Shown here: piece by piece, positions 22,811 to 34,111 of the stretch
Numbering within the stretch: position 1 is the first letter of the stretch
How the letters are laid out: each line of letters starts with the position of its first letter
DNA from: Turnera subulata
Lineage: Eukaryota > Streptophyta > Magnoliopsida > Malpighiales > Passifloraceae
Reading direction: 5' to 3'
DNA: 64,000 nucleotides
NCBI GenBank assembly: GCA_028386065.3
Contig: JAKUCV010007788.1
Location: 134,717-198,716, forward strand
Notes under the pieces: model-generated
What the model saw: the letters and a program-made list of their open reading frames with translations, nothing else
The model's database searches: none
Told to the model about the DNA's origin: nothing
Made by a program: the position numbers and the translations under genes

Positions 22811-24338
22811 TGTTAGTTATATGCCCAAAAGCCAATCTATGGATGATTGTAGTCATGTATATACTTTGAGGTTATTCTAATAAATATGATTATGAGATAA
22901 TTGCTTGCACATATTTATAACCATAGATTATATTTGATATATTCTTAAATGTCCCTAGTCGATTATTATTATGGATGGGTTGTAATAATAAATTAAGACT
23001 AGCGTATGTTGAGAATTGCATATGTGATATGAATTCTACATACGGGTTCAAGTTAGAGAACTTGTGGACTGGACCGACCCACATAAGAACCCTACATGGA
23101 ACGTTATATGTATGTCATTAGTGGTTCTTATAGATGTACTGTCCTCCGACCTGAGATCATCAAGGTATCCAACATATGAATCATGTACTTTGATATTATT
23201 CCTAGTCATCCGTAACTGGGTGGACATAAGGGTAATCATTGGGTATATGCCGAGTATGTAGTGGGTTTTGATTGATCAAGAGGGGATTCGTCCGACCCAT
23301 ATAACGGGTATATTATCGTATGGTTTCTTGATAGAGTTCAACTGTTAAATGCATGGCCATGCTCAGATTAGGTGATATGGTGATATCACAGGTATCTGTA
23401 TTATACAGTTAATTCGGGGATCAAGAAACATAGATTAAACATATACGAGATTGACATATTCCATGTCTCGTGTTTGATCTTGATAATGGGACGAAGGGAC
23501 GATGACATATTCCGAGGCATAGAGAATCAGTACTGATCTTGTCGTTCGGGTAGCAATGATGTGTTGCTAGACGCCGCTCTTTGCTTAAAATTGTAAAATG
23601 AGATTTTACAATTATTTTCGGACGTCACAAGTGCCTACAGGGTCACACACATAGAACCGTTGATTCGAGCATGTGGTTGAACCGTGGTTGGACCATGGTT
23701 GGACCGTGGTTGGACCGTGGTTGGACCATGGTTGAACCAGGGTCGTTTTGGGATCAATAATTATCAGAATTATTGATCAGACATGAGTGTGTGTGGTGTG
23801 TTTTATCTTATTGCTAAGTGGGAAACACTTAGTGATGATGGTCATTACTTGGGTCCACTTTGTTGGCCATTATGCCTAATTGTCTAATGCATAATGGTGA
23901 GTGGGGTTGAGCACTATTGAGATCAGATTACACTCCTCCTCTCTCTCACGTTTTTGCTCTTGCAATTCAGAGCACAACACTCTCTCCTTCAGCTTCTTCT
24001 TCTTTGTGAAAGAAAGAAGATAACCATACACACAAACACCACAAAATTGTTGCTCCCGGTTTACTCTTGCTAGCACATCAGTCCGGGGGAGCTCGAGGCT
24101 TGATTCGTGTGACGATTCCAAGCCGGTCACGGTTCGTGTGGATACCGTAGATGAGCCAGGCCAATGTCTTGCTCTACCTGATTCGGTTACACAAATTAGG
24201 TGAAAGATCCTAATCTTCCAGGTATGTAAAATTGTTATACGGTTTATGTTGCTTCACTTGGTTCTTGGTTCGTTTCCCTTGTTTCCGTTGCTTGTTGTGC
24301 ATATTATGAATGTCATAATAGCTCTAGGGAAACTTACA
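22811..24338 (+). mobile_element. Solo LTR, probably Copia-type
   Basis: The 1528-bp segment begins TGTTAG, ends ACTTACA and is flanked by the duplication GATGA (22806-22810 and 24339-24343). Removing it restores a unit of the Z1 hairpin array. It contains a run of GGTTGGACC(A/G)T repeats at 23671-23735 and no coding sequence. It is most simply what remains after LTR-LTR recombination. The superfamily call is from general look and terminal bases only. Confidence 0.85.
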
Positions 24339-24681
24339 GATGATTCTCGAGACTTGGGATGAGATGATTTCCGAGACTTGGGATGAGATGACTCCCAAGT
24401 CAAAACCCAACTGACGAGGATGGGAGTATTCCTTGTCGACTACCCGATAGATGAGATGATTCTATCACCTTGGAATGAGATGATTCCCGAGACCTGGGAT
24501 GAGATGATTCTCAAAATCCAAGGGCCCGTCCCTCAAAGCTCCAGGATGAGATGATTCCTGGAGAGGAGCAAGGGATGCTCCAAAACTTGGCACGCGCCAG
24601 ACATTCATCATTCAAATTTGGTGGTTCCTGTTTTACTTTGTTTCGTCCTTAGTTCCTAAGGACTCATCAACGAAGGGCATC
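24339..24681 (+). repeat. Hairpin array in the Z1 3' UTR, right part, and PPT region
   Basis: The array continues with GACTTGGGA/TCCCAAGTC (24375-24401), GATAGA/TCTATC (24446-24466) and CTCCAGGA/TCCTGGAG (24539-24563), all with a TGAGATGAT or TGAGATGAC loop. The final ACGAAGGGCATC before 24682 stands where the polypurine tract should be. A related 3' end occurs at 61340-61465. Confidence 0.8.
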
Positions 24682-26246
24682 TGTGAACAACGAAATTTGG
24701 CCCATGAATATTTTACTAAAACTAAATTCCAAACATGCTTAACTTGAGGTTAGTGAGATGATCGGATTTTGAGTTAAGATGTAATAAGAATTTAATTTAG
24801 CAGAATTAATGTATTTTGGTAATCTAAACCTTTGTGCATCTAAATCTTAGGATTAATAACCTTAGAGGAAAACCTATAATAAGGTTTATTCACATTAAAA
24901 TACATTGCATTTTATTACTTGGGCTCTTTTTTCTTGGGTTAGGAATGGGTTTAAGGGTCCAAGTAAATGGATTCTCCAGGGAATACTCAGCCCATTAACA
25001 CATTTCTTGCAGGTCAATTTTAGCTCTGATTTTCGTAGAAAATCAGAATTAAATCATCATTTCTGTAGAAATGTTGTTTTTGGCATGATTTAATATGAAA
25101 TAGGCATTAAGGTGTAATTAATCTGTTATGGAATGATTTAGGGGGAGTGATAATCAAGTAATGGAGTGATTCTGGGTTGATTGGGGGTTAATTACGCGGT
25201 AGGATCAAATCAGGGCTGAATTAGGGGGATTGGGGGTCCAAAAATGGAAAGAACGGGTGACACACGGGGCAACCGGCGGTCCTCTCGCGATGACCGCCAG
25301 ATGCTGGCGGGCATCCACTCAAGACCGCCGGCAATGGCGGTCAAGCAGCGGACGACCGCCGGCAGCGGCGGACCTGTCCTTGTAGATTCGCCCAAATCTC
25401 TGATTTTGTTTCTAATTTCGATCCTACGCAATTTTGGGCCAGATTTTCGGGCATAATCTTCACCATTAAGTAAGTCCACGCCCCTAGGCTTCCCAGAACA
25501 TTATAAATAGGACCCCTCACACACATTTCAAGGGATAGACATTTTTCTCACATAACACACCCATAAGCTTTGAGTGCTTGGAGAAACCCTACTCCTCCAA
25601 GCCTAGAAACACGTTTTTAGGGAGAAACTCTGGAGGATTTTCGTGGGATACATTAGCAGTGGTTCAGCAAGGAGAGGTGAAGAAAAGGATCAACCATAGA
25701 GCTTAGAAACGGCAAGAAGTTGGGCGTAGAACTCAACCCATTGCAAGGAGCTAGAGGAGGGCTACAAGAGGTAACACTAAACCCTCTCTTTTGATTGATC
25801 TTTGTTGATTATATGCTGATGCTTTTGATGATGTAAGTGGCCAATTTGTGCCATGTTTAGAACTACGTGGCTTTGACCCCGATCACTAGGGTACGTTGGT
25901 AATCTCGGTCTTACAACGGGATGCAAGCCAAATCTTCTTCTTCTCCCCTTCTCTTTATTTTCCACACATGCACACTTGCACCAGGCACACTTGCATTTTA
26001 TAATTGTACATAGTCTCGACCCAACACGGATGGGTGCCTAACACGTTCCCATCTGTGACGAACCCCCGATCCCATAACTTTGGTTCGCCATGACCATGTA
26101 GCCTAAAGGAGTCATATTAAGGTTTTTCCCAAGTTTTGTCCTTAATAAAAATTGGGTGACGACTCCAATGTTGTGGGATTGACTCGAGGAAGAAGGTGAA
26201 AGGATTAAGTGAATAGGCCCAAATGATTTTGGGTTGGGTATTCACA
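24682..26246 (+). repeat. Z1 3' LTR
   Basis: It is homologous to 14368-15967 over its length. TGTGAACA starts it and ATTCACA ends it. GGCGGTC/GACCGCC modules are at 25275-25298 and 25323-25342 and a TATA box is at 25502-25509. The GC modules are better preserved here than in the 5' LTR. Confidence 0.88.
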
Positions 26247-26601
26247 GCATATTACTGTTTATCCACGATTGTACTTTAATATACCGGTGAGCACTTCGGA
26301 CTCACCCCTCGTCTACGTGACTCGATCACGTAGTTTGATTTGTGCTGAGTACAGGAACATACATGACAAGCTGCAGTGTACCCTTGGGCAGTACTCGGAT
26401 CCATTAGATTTCATTTGGGGTTTTGCATATGTTGCTTATGAGACTATAAATGCTTCCGTTGTGCTATTGTTGTTGAGGTACCTGAGGTTGGGTGATTGAT
26501 GTTATCTTTGGGCCATTAGGCAGGTTTTGTGTTGTATTTACTGTTTGTACAGTTCCGACACGTGTTTACTAAGACTGGTAGATACGGGTCGGGGCGTCTC
26601 A
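26247..26601 (+). repeat. Family-Y LTR fragment (Y-a), right end
   Basis: The sequence continues the Y LTR after the Z1 insertion and matches 60640-61000, ending GGTCGGGGCGTCTCA. It contains GGTGAG/CTCACC (26286-26306) and CTACGTGA/TCACGTAG (26313-26333) inverted repeats. No clear primer site follows the end. Confidence 0.75.
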
Positions 26602-29600
26602 TTCAGTGTGCCCTTGGTTTATAAACATCCCGAGTGTCCCAGCCCATAATCAAACAGGTGATCTACTTTTCCTAGTCAAATAAATGGGCCTGTCGTGCCC
26701 CTAAAGTCATGATGTAGGTCTAATCTCAAGGTAGATATGTGTCTATTACGTGATGTCAGCTTGACAAGTCAGAGAAATAAGGCAAGCCGTGCCCCTTGTC
26801 TACAATTCCCATTATCTATAAGATTTGTTCATGTCATGCCCCATCAACTAACAACCCTTGGAAATGTAAGTCCACATCAAGTGATGAATTTCTAATGTTG
26901 TCATCCTTGTTGACTCTTTTCCTTCAACCAAGTCTATCCTATCAAGAAATTCATGTTCTATATGTGAGTGATGCATGGGCATGTCTAAATTTGTCGTCTT
27001 TTCAATGCATGGGGGTGCCCCTAGTTTCTACATTTGAGTTTTATGGATGCAAGTGCTTATGATTTCCCCCTTCACCTCTTTCTCTCTTTTCTTGTCCCCA
27101 AACTCACCTTTCTCTCCCCTTTCCCATGGATGTAAGTGCCATCTACTTCTACCTGTATGTTTGGATGTACGTGCAATCTCATTCCCATATGGTGCATTCG
27201 GATGCAAGTGCCCCTAATTCTACAATGATGTGTTTGCCTCTCGAATGTAAGTGTTTTCTACTTCTACATGGATGTCAGCACCTATGACATGTCTTTCCTC
27301 TTTTCTTTCCCCTCTTCTTCTCCCCTTCTCCCCTTTCCCTCGATTTTTCTCTTTTCTCTCCCCTTTTCCCCTTGAATGCAAGTACTCCCTACTTCTACAT
27401 GATGTGTTTGTTCTTTCTGAAGTGCAAGTGTTATCTACTACCACGTGTATGGATGCAAGTGCAATCTCATCCCTACATGGCGCATTTGGATGCAAGTGCC
27501 CCTAGTATGATGCATGAGTATTGAAAATTATTCGAGCTGAGGTAAAATTTAAGCAACTTGAGAAAGAGCGAGTTATCCCATCAAAAACCCCAAAGCTTCA
27601 AAGAAAAAGATTCCCAATGATCATGAACTCAACCATTTCAAATTTTATATTGGACCCCATGAGTGAACATTCCTTGTTGAAAAGGTGTAATAGATGAAGA
27701 CCCATAAAGCGAAGTCAATGGATGAATGGATATCCCTTCAAAAATAGATGGAGGTGATGTGCCTAGGTGCTTGCTCCTAACTACCCAAATGAATCTTCTT
27801 CATAATGATATTGTCTACCCCATAGATTCCCCTTGTCATTGGCTGATATCCCCATTTCTCCCTTAGCCTTAACTTTTACCTAGGCCGCCCATGTGAATTT
27901 TCAACCTAGCAGGCTTGTCCTAACTTTTTCCTAGGCCGCCCTTTCGGGTTTTCAACCTAGCGGACCTTTTTTTCCTTTTTCCTTTTTTTCTTTCTCCTCG
28001 TGGGGATAGCAACCATAGGCATAGAATACTAAGATCATAAATTTTGGGCAAGATGAAGGCCGATCAAGCCGGGTGCACTCAGATGACCAATGTAGAGGTA
28101 GACTTACCAACTAAGATGGGGAAACCTAGAATCACATGTCTAAAAAACCTTTGGAGAGATGTGCTTTATGATGACCGGATTCAAAATGAGTTTCTAAAGA
28201 GAGACGGACTTGACCAACATCCACAACTTCATGAGCTCAAACTACACATCAGAGTGAAGGGGACTTATGACTACAAAAGAGCCCTAAATACAATCAACAA
28301 TTTGGCATGTGTATCTAGCAATGACTCCAATCTTTCCATTGAATCAATCTGAGAACCAAGTAGATCGGGCTCGTTACCGGATTACCAACGTACCAGTAGA
28401 AAACAATGTTTAGTTTTCCCAAATCACAAAGAAGTGCTTTTCTCAAGAAGTTTAAATGGCACATTGGTTGTGAGTGCACATCCCCTTTTCTTTTTTTTTC
28501 TCTTTTTTTCTTTTGTTTAAGGGAAATGACCTCACAAGCCAGGCTTAATAGTTTGAGACAAAATATTTGATCTGACATAGATTTGATTTACTGGATCAGG
28601 TCTTCGTAGTTCATTTTTATGGTCCCCTAGATTGATCCAGTGGAATGTCACGAAGTTATGCACAACTTGTCCCATATACACAAAAGATAAGGAAATTATA
28701 GTTTTATTCCTTATGTGAAAAATTAAGGTACAAATAATGACCCTGTTGAGAAAGCCCAACCTAGTCATCCCATCTCCCCTTTTCTGCCATAAACATTGGG
28801 GCTTACATCTCCTCTCACGAGAAGGCCCAAAGTCACCTTGGTGTCTTAAGTTGATGCTTCGTCACTGCCTCTACCTTCTTCCCACCTTTTGCCTTAAGAT
28901 ATCTCCATGACTTCCAATGTCTTCACCATCTCCCTGTCTATTGAGATTCATCGCCTTATGATGTATCCATCATCCCTAATATCTTCACCATTTCCTTCCA
29001 ACTAAGACACTACCCACCCCTAGTGTCCTAAGGGTTCAATTCTAATGATAGAGTTCATGGTCATCAGGAATCCTAGACTCAAGCTTTGTTTTCTTCCAAG
29101 ACAATTGAAATCGTGGGAAAGTGTGAAGGGATACAATCGCAAAACAATTTTCTTGTTCTTCCAGAAGGTGTATATCTCATGAAGACTCAGATTCAAAAGG
29201 GTTAGACATCGAAAGATGAGACACCCTAGCTTGAATCCGTTTTTGTGCTTTGAAAAACATATGATGCGATGCCAAATGTATGCAATTGTGAATTCCCTAG
29301 GACAAGGCGGGCTGACTGAACATATGTATCAACGAGAAAACAACACCAAAAATTTAACATCAGCTTAAGCATGTATACTTACTTCCCTAGGGTTCCTTTA
29401 CTAGACTCGTCAATTCACACCACGTAGTGTTGCACCCTCCCAGAGTTAGCACGGCAGTCCTGCTATTGATTCTATATGCATGAGATGCTCAGGGCTGGTT
29501 GGGGACTAGAGATTGTCGCTAGGGAATAGGTTGACCTACTCACATGTGATAATGGATATCGCGTGAGGTCCAAGGCCCGTTAATCCCCATCATTGCTAAG

Positions 29601-29803
29601 CATCAAGAAACGGGTTCACTCAAGCCGCCATCGCTTAAGGAAAGCATGTGATGGACTGGGATTCCCTCGCCCTCTTACGGTAGAAGCTTCACATCAATAA
29701 TCATGAATGCAAGGCACTTATGATGACAAGTAAAAAGGCACACTAAACTCCACGATTCCACAAGGTTTCTTGAACCCACTACTTCCCCAGTGGAGTCGCT
29801 AAT
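26602..29803 (-). mobile_element. Element Z2 interior (Tat-like, inverted, truncated)
   Basis: Several blocks are reverse complements of Z1 interior sequence: the CCTAGGC module (27880-27970), the T-rich tract with GACCTCACAAGCCAGG (28480-28545) and the leader (29480-29780). No PMD gene, gag or pol is seen. At 26690-27510 the DNA is filled with degenerate GGATGCAAGTGCCCC / CTACTTCTACAT words. The 3' LTR expected on the left is missing where Y-a ends, so this copy is truncated or was cut by the Y insertion. An ORF at 28044-28352 (+) has no recognisable family. Confidence 0.65.
29785..29801 (-). other. Z2 primer-binding site (tRNA-Arg type)
   Basis: On the minus strand TAGCGACTCCACTGGGG lies two bases after the LTR end, one change from the Z1 site. 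Confidence 0.7.
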
Positions 29804-31447
29804 TGTGAATACCCAACCCAAAATCACTTGGGCCTATTCACCTATTCTGTCACCTTCTTCCTCGGGTCAATCCCATGTCGTTGGAGTCGCCACCCAAATT
29901 TTATTAAGGACAAAACTTGAGAAAAACCTTCAAATGACTCCTTTAGGCAACATGGTCCGAACCAAAGACATGGGATCGGGGGTTCGTCACGGATGGGAAG
30001 GTGTTAGGCACCCATCCGTGTTGTGTCAAAACCTTGTGCAATTGAAAAGTACAAGTGTGCCTTATGCAGGTGTGCAAGTGTGGAAACAAATCACATAAAA
30101 ATAACAAAATTGAATTGGAAGGGAAGGAGAAGAAGGTTCGGAATAAAAAGGAAAAATAAAAATATTTGGGCTTGAGTCTCCACCACTAGAGACCACCTAC
30201 GTACCCTGGCGACCGGATTCAAAGCCCACGTAGTTCTTATCATGGCATCACAGCAATCACATAATCAAAAAAAGCATCATCAAATCACCAGCAAGTGTTA
30301 ATCAATAGCGTGTGCAATTAAAAGGGGTAGAACACTTATCTCGATTGTTGGACAGAATCTATAGTCGTCTTCTACTGGATTATGGAAATCCGACTTCTAG
30401 AACCCGAGATATGAATTATTTTCTGAGACTGCTTACATCAGGTCCTTCTATTCGAACCCTCTTGGTCCCGGATTGCTTTTGATTGCTTTACCCTCTTGAT
30501 CTTCTCTTGCTAGCTTCCTTCTTGATGCTTTCCCACAAAATTTCTCCAGAGTTTCTGCCGTAAAAGTGTTTCTAGGCTTGGAGAAGTAGAGTTTCTCCAA
30601 GCAAACAAAGCTTATGGGGGCTGTGTGTAATGAGAGATTCCTCCTCTGAAATGTGTGTGAGGAGTCCTATTTATACTTTTCTGGAAAGCCTAGGGGCGTG
30701 GACCTGCTTAATGGTGAAGATTATGCCCGATAATCTAGTCCAAAACCGCGTAGGATCGAATTAGAAACAAAAATTGGAAAAATCAGGGATTCTGGGTGCC
30801 CATGACCACCGTGCCCGTCGGGACCTGGCAGTCATGTCGGTAACGCAGTATTTTACCCGTCCTTTCCTTTTTTTCGATCCCCAATCCCCCGTAATTCAAC
30901 TCTAATTTGATCCTACCGCATAATCAACCATAATCAACCCAGAATCACTCCATTACTTGATTAATACTCCTCTAAATCATTCCATAACAGATTGATAACA
31001 CATTAACACCTATTTTAAGCAAAATCATACCAAAAACACATTTACCAATTAAAGGGTGATTTGATTCTGATTTTCCACAAAAATTAGAACCAAAATTAGT
31101 CTGCAAGTAAAGTGTTTATGGGCTAACTAAACTCTGGAGAATCCATTAACTTAGGCCCTTAAACCTATCCTTGACCCAAAAATAGATCATCTCAATATAA
31201 TCGGGTTAAACATAAATAAAAGGCCCAAATAAACCTTAGTATATATTTTATCCTAAGATTAAATCATCTCATTAATCCTAGAATTCAAATAGATATAGGT
31301 TTAAAATACTAAAATACATTAATTCTACTAAATTAAATTCTTACTATGCCTTATCTTAAGATCAAATCATCTCATTAATCCTAAGTTCAAACATGTTCGA
31401 AATCTAATTTTAATAGAGAATTTGTGGGTCAAATTTGGGTGTTCACA
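29804..31447 (-). repeat. Z2 5' LTR, inverted
   Basis: Read on the minus strand it starts TGTGAACACCC at 31447 and ends GGGTATTCACA at 29804, as in Z1. A TATAAATA box is at 30669-30676. The GC-rich hairpin modules have largely decayed (about 30790-30840). Confidence 0.82.
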
Positions 31448-32181
31448 ATAACATGAACTTGTGTCGGATTGAGGGCAATGGTGCACATTGGCTAGGCCTA
31501 GTGTGCACAAATAGGTTCGTAGTGATCCATTGGCACGGTTGGTCTATTTAGGCGCACCGAGTGCTCGACTTGTCTAATTGGCCAATAAATGATGGATTAT
31601 GTTGAGAGAGTGTTTACTTGGTGTAATAGATGCATTGGAGGCACAATTCGCCAAGGGTGCGTTTGGACCGCGGGGCAGGGACGAACGCGTTGGGACAATG
31701 TCCCGAAAGGTGGATGTTTGGATCGCGGGACGCACTATTCACGTTGGACGCGCGTCCACACGGCTTGGGACGCAATCGTGATTTTTCGTCCCGAGAAAAC
31801 CTGGGGACAGAACACTGTCCCTTGGACAGCACTGTTTCCATCCTAATTTTGCCCCCTTCAAAATCTCGAAATGCCCAAAAAACCAAGAGTATAAAAACAT
31901 AAAAAAACCAAAAAAATCACCCATTCCTCTCTTTCTTCTCCCGATTCTTCTCTTCCTCTTGTTCTCTTCTCTTCTCCTCCTCCCTTCCCTTTTTTTTTTC
32001 TTTCTTCATCTTCTTTCTTTTTCCTCAACATCTCTGGATCTCCTTGTGATGGTTGCACAATAACAAAGGAAGAGGAGGAAAGGCAGAGGGAGGAGGAGGG
32101 AAGAAGAGAGGGGGAGGAGGGGAGGTGGTGGATGCGAGGAAGACATTGATTTGTGGTTTTTGTTTTCCTCGTTGAAGAATT
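31448..32181. other. Unassigned segment with GC-rich block and CT-rich tract
   Basis: A GC-rich block at 31650-31830 repeats words such as GGGTGCGTTTGGACCGCG and GGATGTTTGGATCGCGGGACG, which may be the end of an unrecognised DNA transposon. A pyrimidine tract and then a purine tract follow (31920-32130). I see no gene. Confidence 0.35.
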
Positions 32182-33216
32182 TGTTGGCCTAAACTTGGGT
32201 TAATCACCTCTTAATGCTAAACTGTGATTTAACCATGTTTAGTCATGGTGTATAATTGATTTTGTTGATTAACAAATTATAAGTGTGCTTTGAGTTTTGC
32301 CTTGTGTTGATTTTAGCTTATAAGAGGAAATATGATTTCTGATAAACCATATCGCAACAACATGCCAGATGGTTTTTGTTGCAACCATATCTGGGAGGTT
32401 TCACTTTCAACTTTTCCAGCAATTTGCGTGTGGTCCTTCAAGCATTTAAAACCTATTTCCAACGGCCTAAATTGGTGAACCAGTAAGAGGGAAGACTTTA
32501 TAAAAGTGCAGACGACTTTATCACTCAACTCATTAAGGTGGTCCAAACTTTCTATTTATGGAAATACTTTGCAACCAAGGAGTTGACATGGCGCAATGGT
32601 CCCAATTTAAAGCAATAATGAACTGAAGTCAACTAGGAGTTCAAAGATCAGTTGCAGCTACTTTCCCGCCAACTCAGATTCTATAAAGAGGGTCCTTAAC
32701 ACCTCTGGATAATCATCCTAGCCATTGTGCAAAATCTAAGTTTATACTTGTGATTACAATTGTGGTTTCAAGATTTGATTTTTCTGCTTATATTTCAAAA
32801 TACATTCAAAGGGTAGTTTGTAAGCAAGCCTTGGTTTAGATTTGTTGGATACTCAAGTCTAGGATTAGATTTGAGGATAGGTTAGAGCTTAGCCTATGAA
32901 AATCTTGTAATGGTTTGAGCTTAGCCTAGAAAAGCTTGTGACTGTAAAGGTTAAGGTTGAACCCGCAAAAACCTAAAGATAGTGAATGTTTGAAATCTTA
33001 AAGGAGGGTCCTTTAGGTAGTGGAGGTACCTGGTAAGGGGGAACCACTCTAAATGTCTTGTGTTAGCTTTCCCTTCCTCTCTTTATTTGCATCCTTACGT
33101 TAAAATACTCACCATGCATTACCCGGATCTGGTTCTTACAAAAACCAGATCTTCACTATCCGAAAAAGTTCAAAGCCTAATTCACCCCTCCCCTCTGAGG
33201 CACTTTTGGGCCTACA
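32182..33216 (+). mobile_element. Solo LTR, SIRE/Maximus-like Copia
   Basis: It starts TGTTGGCCTAAACTTGGG and ends TTTTGGGCCTACA. The body has the AGTGGAGGTACC...GGGGGAACCACT block and a final TTCACCCCTCCCCTC, which I know from SIRE-type LTRs. The flanks share AATT (32178-32181 and 33217-33220), so the TSD is imperfect or eroded. No internal region adjoins it. Confidence 0.65.
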
Positions 33217-34080
33217 AATTTGATTTTCTAGGGTATGCTACTCTTTGGTTCAATTTGATTACGAGAAAAGGGCACGACAGGCCCAGTCCTTGATGTAATT
33301 TTCAGGGGCATGCTACCCCTTTTTGCATGATTTGATGATTTGGGGTATGTTACCCCTCGATTTCACACGATTTGTTGGGGCATGCAACCCCATGATTTGA
33401 ATTCACTATTTTGGGGCATGCTACCCCATTGACTGATGTTCTCATATTGAGTTGTTGAGTTGATGACTGATGTAAAGACGTGACATACCTTGGGTTGGAA
33501 CATTCTATGATTCGTAGAATCCTCTAGTGACGTTGCGATAGACTTGTTAGGATGAGATGATTCCTCCACGATTTATGTTGACTGTTGATTGTGCAAACAA
33601 GTTGAGTCGAGTTAGGTTATAGGTTAGGCTTAGAACATTGTTTCATACACCGAGATGTTGAGTTAGGTTACGGGTTAGGGTTAGAATATCCTTTCCTACA
33701 CCGAGTTGTTGAGATAGGTTACGGGTTAGAGTTAGAGTATCCTTTCCTACACCAAGATGTTGAGTATAGGTTACGGATTAGGGTTTTGAACATCCTCTCC
33801 TACACCGAGTTGTGGAGTTCAGGTTACGGGTTAGGATTTTGAACACTCTCTCCTACACCGAGCTGATCAGTTTAGGTTAAGGGATAAGGTCTTGAGCACC
33901 TTTTTATCATCAAAATCAGTTAAATTTAGGTCAAAGGTCAGGGTTTGTACACCATTTCATAAAGCCAAGGCTAGTCGTGAGGCGATGATACCTCCCCAAT
34001 GGAGTTCTATCCCCAGCAGATACTTAGGGATGAGATGATTCACTATTCCCCAGTGGAGACCCCCGGAACATGGAATGTTC
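33217..34080. repeat. Hairpin words and 62-bp minisatellite
   Basis: At 33304-33427 four inverted repeats occur: AGGGG/CCCCT, GGGGTA/TACCCC, TGGGG/CCCCA and TGGGG/CCCCA, each around a CATGC- or TGT-type loop. At 33600-33960 a unit of about 62 bp (TTGAGTTAGGTTACGGGTTA...TCCTACACCGAG) repeats about six times with point changes and small indels. GGATGAGATGATTCC words at 33550 and 34029 link it to the Tat 3' UTR type. Confidence 0.7.
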
Positions 34081-34111
34081 CAAGCCTATGGAGGATGTTC
34101 AACATGGAGAG

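Larger units (their letters stand above)
14368..26246 (+). mobile_element. Element Z1: Tat/Ogre-like LTR retrotransposon lacking pol
   Basis: LTRs at 14368-15967 and 24682-26246 begin TGTGAACA and end ATTCACA. The TSD GCATA (14363-14367 and 26247-26251) is perfect. A TGGCGACTCCACTGGGG primer site (15970-15986) fits plant tRNA-Arg(ACG) with one mismatch, which is typical of the Tat/Ogre lineage. The interior has a broken sense ORF, a broken antisense gene with a plant mobile domain and a hairpin-rich 3' region. No protease, RT or integrase is visible. Extra and antisense ORFs, some with PMD, are known in Tat-lineage elements. The LTRs differ by several percent, so Z1 seems older than X. A Copia-type solo LTR sits inside at 22811-24338. 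Confidence 0.88.

Noticed and set aside
22329..22850. Hammerhead-type ribozyme (retrozyme)
   Set aside because: CTGATGAG and GAAA core boxes in the required order and spacing were not found around these hairpins.
28044..28352. 102-codon ORF in Z2
   Set aside because: No family is recognised, it lies antisense to the element, and no matching ORF exists in Z1. I could not support it as a gene.
33600..33960. Telomere-like GGGTTAGGGTTA
   Set aside because: It is part of a 62-bp minisatellite unit and not a run of the plant telomere repeat TTTAGGG.
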